The notes under the pieces were generated by a model. It was not told the DNA's origin. It saw only the letters and a list, made by a program, of their open reading frames with translations, and did no database searches. Made by a program: the position numbers and the translations under genes. From the NCBI GenBank assembly GCA_902492235.1, contig CABUKS010000020.1:1-42733 (forward strand): 42,733 nucleotides of DNA, read 5' to 3'. The stretch's first letter is position 1. Every line of letters begins with the position of its first letter. Origin of the DNA: an uncultured Collinsella sp. GTDB taxonomy: Bacteria; Actinomycetota; Coriobacteriia; Coriobacteriales; Coriobacteriaceae. Positions 41,605 to 42,733 of the stretch are shown here, piece after piece.

Positions 41605-42323
41605 GTTGGTCCCTTCGACTTACTGGTTAAGCATTTGGTGAGATTGATTGTATCGCAGCGTATGAGACGGACGATATTTGCTGGTAACGCATTTGATTGA
41701 TAACTATTGATAAACAAGTCGTGTATTCAGTGCCTGTTTTGTTTGTCCGTGCTTGAACCCAAGTTGCTTTGAAGGTCTATATTTTAGAAAATAGTCCACG
41801 AGCTAAGCTCCGTGTGGCGGCACGTAAAAGCTGTACTGTGCTTGGGCGGGTTAAAGTCCAAGACGATTAGATATCCGAGAGGATATCGAGCCCGCACCGG
41901 GGAGATAAGGTGAGTCCGCGCCGGGGACTATAATTCCGGCGACAACTAGGTTTCCGTGAGGATGCCGCGGCTGACAGCCAGCAGAAAACCGCCTTATACG
42001 CTCCTTCCGCGCGCCGCCTGCTCAAACGATTTGCGCCGAGTTGCCTGTTGCTATGCCCTGTCCGTGCGTTTTGCAGGGCGGGCCTTCTTATACCGCGGAC
42101 ATGGAGAGCATGTTTATAGGCAACGTTGCGTGCTGCGAGCCAGGTGTTTCGGGCGTTGGCTGGGTGTGGATCGATGTCGGTCATCTGGAACTCAATGGTT
42201 ATACGGATGAGGCCATTGGCGCCGAAGGTGAACTTGTGGCTAACCGTTCGGCCTATCATGCTTTGGCTCCCGTCCCCCCAATCTAGTAGACTCTAAACCG
42301 TTGCTAGATTAGGGGGATTTTCC
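41605..42323. other. 719-bp stretch with no confident gene
   Basis: 41605-41820 is AT-rich with no ORF. Around 41845-41935 there are a GATATCCGAGAGGATATC palindrome and two copies of CCGC(A/G)CCGGGGA. From 42041 to 42286 a plus-strand frame (EPGVSGVGWVWIDVGHLELN, then YTDEAIGAEGELVANRSAYHA) looks protein-like and may be the C-terminal remnant of a larger gene; I do not recognise the family. Confidence 0.45.
42275..42316 (+). promoter_or_regulatory. Inverted repeat that hides the ribosome site of the ChW gene
   Basis: CCCCCAATCTAG (42275-42286) pairs with CTAGATTAGGGGG (42304-42316) with one bulged A. The 3' arm contains the GGGGG that is the ribosome site of the next gene, and ATTTT follows. 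It could act as a terminator for upstream transcription or as translational control. Confidence 0.6.
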
Positions 42324-42733
42324 ATGAGACGCTCCATGAAACTTATTTCCGGTGCCGCCGCCGCGCTGGCGGTCGCGGCCGCCCTGGCCCTGTGCGGGCC
42401 CGCGGCCTACGCCGCCCCCGCCGACCCGGGCGACGCGCAGGCCGACGCCTCCCAGCCCGAGGCCCCGCAGGCCGACGGGGCCCAGGCGGAGCCCGCCCAG
42501 TCCGAGGCGGCCGCGCCCGTCTCGCTCTCGTACTCGGCCCATGTCTCCAATATCGGCTGGATGGGCGCCGTCGCCGGCGGCGAGGTCGCCGGCACGACCG
42601 GCAGGGGGCTCCCCCTCGAGGCGCTTCGCCTCGTCCTGTCCGACGCCTCGACCGGCGAGCCCCTCGGCGCCGACGCCATATCCGTCGAGGCCCACGTCTC
42701 GAACGTCGGCTGGCAGCCCGCCGTCGGCAACGG
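42324..42733 (+). CDS. Secreted ChW-repeat protein, N-terminal part (runs off the window)
   Basis: The first 136 codons of a very GC-rich gene. Residues 1-31 form a signal peptide (MRRSMKLISGAAAALAVAAA, cleavage near AYAAPA), followed by an Ala/Pro/Asp/Gln-rich linker and clostridial hydrophobic (ChW) repeats: YSAHVSNIGWMGAVAGGEVA with GxxxxLEALRLVL, then a second repeat starting VEAHVSNVGWQPAVGN. ChW repeats occur in exported proteins of Gram-positive gut bacteria and may bind carbohydrate or protein. ATG 42324 has AGGGGG 8 nt upstream. The 3' end lies outside the window. Confidence 0.8.
   Translation, partial: MRRSMKLISGAAAALAVAAALALCGPAAYAAPADPGDAQADASQPEAPQADGAQAEPAQSEAAAPVSLSYSAHVSNIGWMGAVAGGEVAGTTGRGLPLEALRLVLSDASTGEPLGADAISVEAHVSNVGWQPAVGN

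Overview
The window is about 42.7 kb of a high-GC, Gram-positive chromosome. It most resembles the Coriobacteriia and probably Collinsella. The reasons are a Rho factor with a very long Ala/Arg/Lys-rich extension, a sufCBDSU operon with a divergent Rrf2 regulator, a GGGtGRT protein paired with a NifU-like scaffold, secreted wall proteins with an MPKTG sorting motif or ChW repeats, and the codon and GC character of the backbone. This assignment is inferred from gene content and was not searched.

Layout. (1) 1-400: the right end of an IS3-family element and a large inverted intergenic repeat. (2) 400-13000, housekeeping backbone: rho; a membrane-anchored acidic protein and a VanZ-like protein; on the minus strand a ROK fructokinase and a class I/II aminotransferase; tRNA-His and two tRNA-Lys(CTT); then dinD, an FAD oxidoreductase, and the GGGtGRT/scaffold pair. 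The 3' end and terminator of the second tRNA-Lys are duplicated just downstream, next to dinD. (3) 13300-14113: a Y1 (HUH) transposase of the RAYT type. (4) 14773-20674: the Fe-S assembly operon sufC-sufB-sufD-sufS-sufU (minus strand, overlapping genes) and a divergent Fe-S-type Rrf2 regulator. Two 31-bp palindromic copies lie between sufC and the regulator. (5) 20814-24633: a secreted, sortase-anchored protein and an AAA-ATPase-like protein whose C-terminal nuclease motif looks degraded. (6) 24658-32844: six glycosyltransferase genes, five of them a tight plus-strand run ending in an 828-residue two-domain enzyme. Together they probably build a surface or wall polysaccharide.

(7) 32633-41137 is the accessory region. 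About 7.8 kb of lower-GC DNA lies between two ~365-bp direct repeats. Each repeat carries the 3' end of the last glycosyltransferase gene plus about 150 bp of downstream non-coding DNA. Inside are IS debris (two elements sharing CTCTGTTAGACCA ends, an IS256 remnant, an IS481 remnant), a decayed ATPase gene, an orphan RelB/DinJ-type antitoxin, a truncated HicB antitoxin, and intact genes of types often found in defence islands: a SatD-family protein overlapping a DUF3307 membrane protein, a DUF2971 protein, a HEPN-like protein and a DUF4365 putative nuclease.

The most interesting candidate system is the satD-DUF3307 pair. SatD keeps features of a nucleotide-cyclase/polymerase palm, its partner is a polytopic membrane protein, and the two genes overlap by 7 nt. 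Upstream is an array of six palindromes, mostly GCAAC-N7-GTTGC, spaced exactly 29 bp apart. On the far side of the array a divergent gene start (possibly the regulator) is cut off after about 11 codons by an IS. (8) 41155-42733: a DUF4869 protein, a gene-poor stretch, and the start of a secreted ChW-repeat protein that runs off the window.
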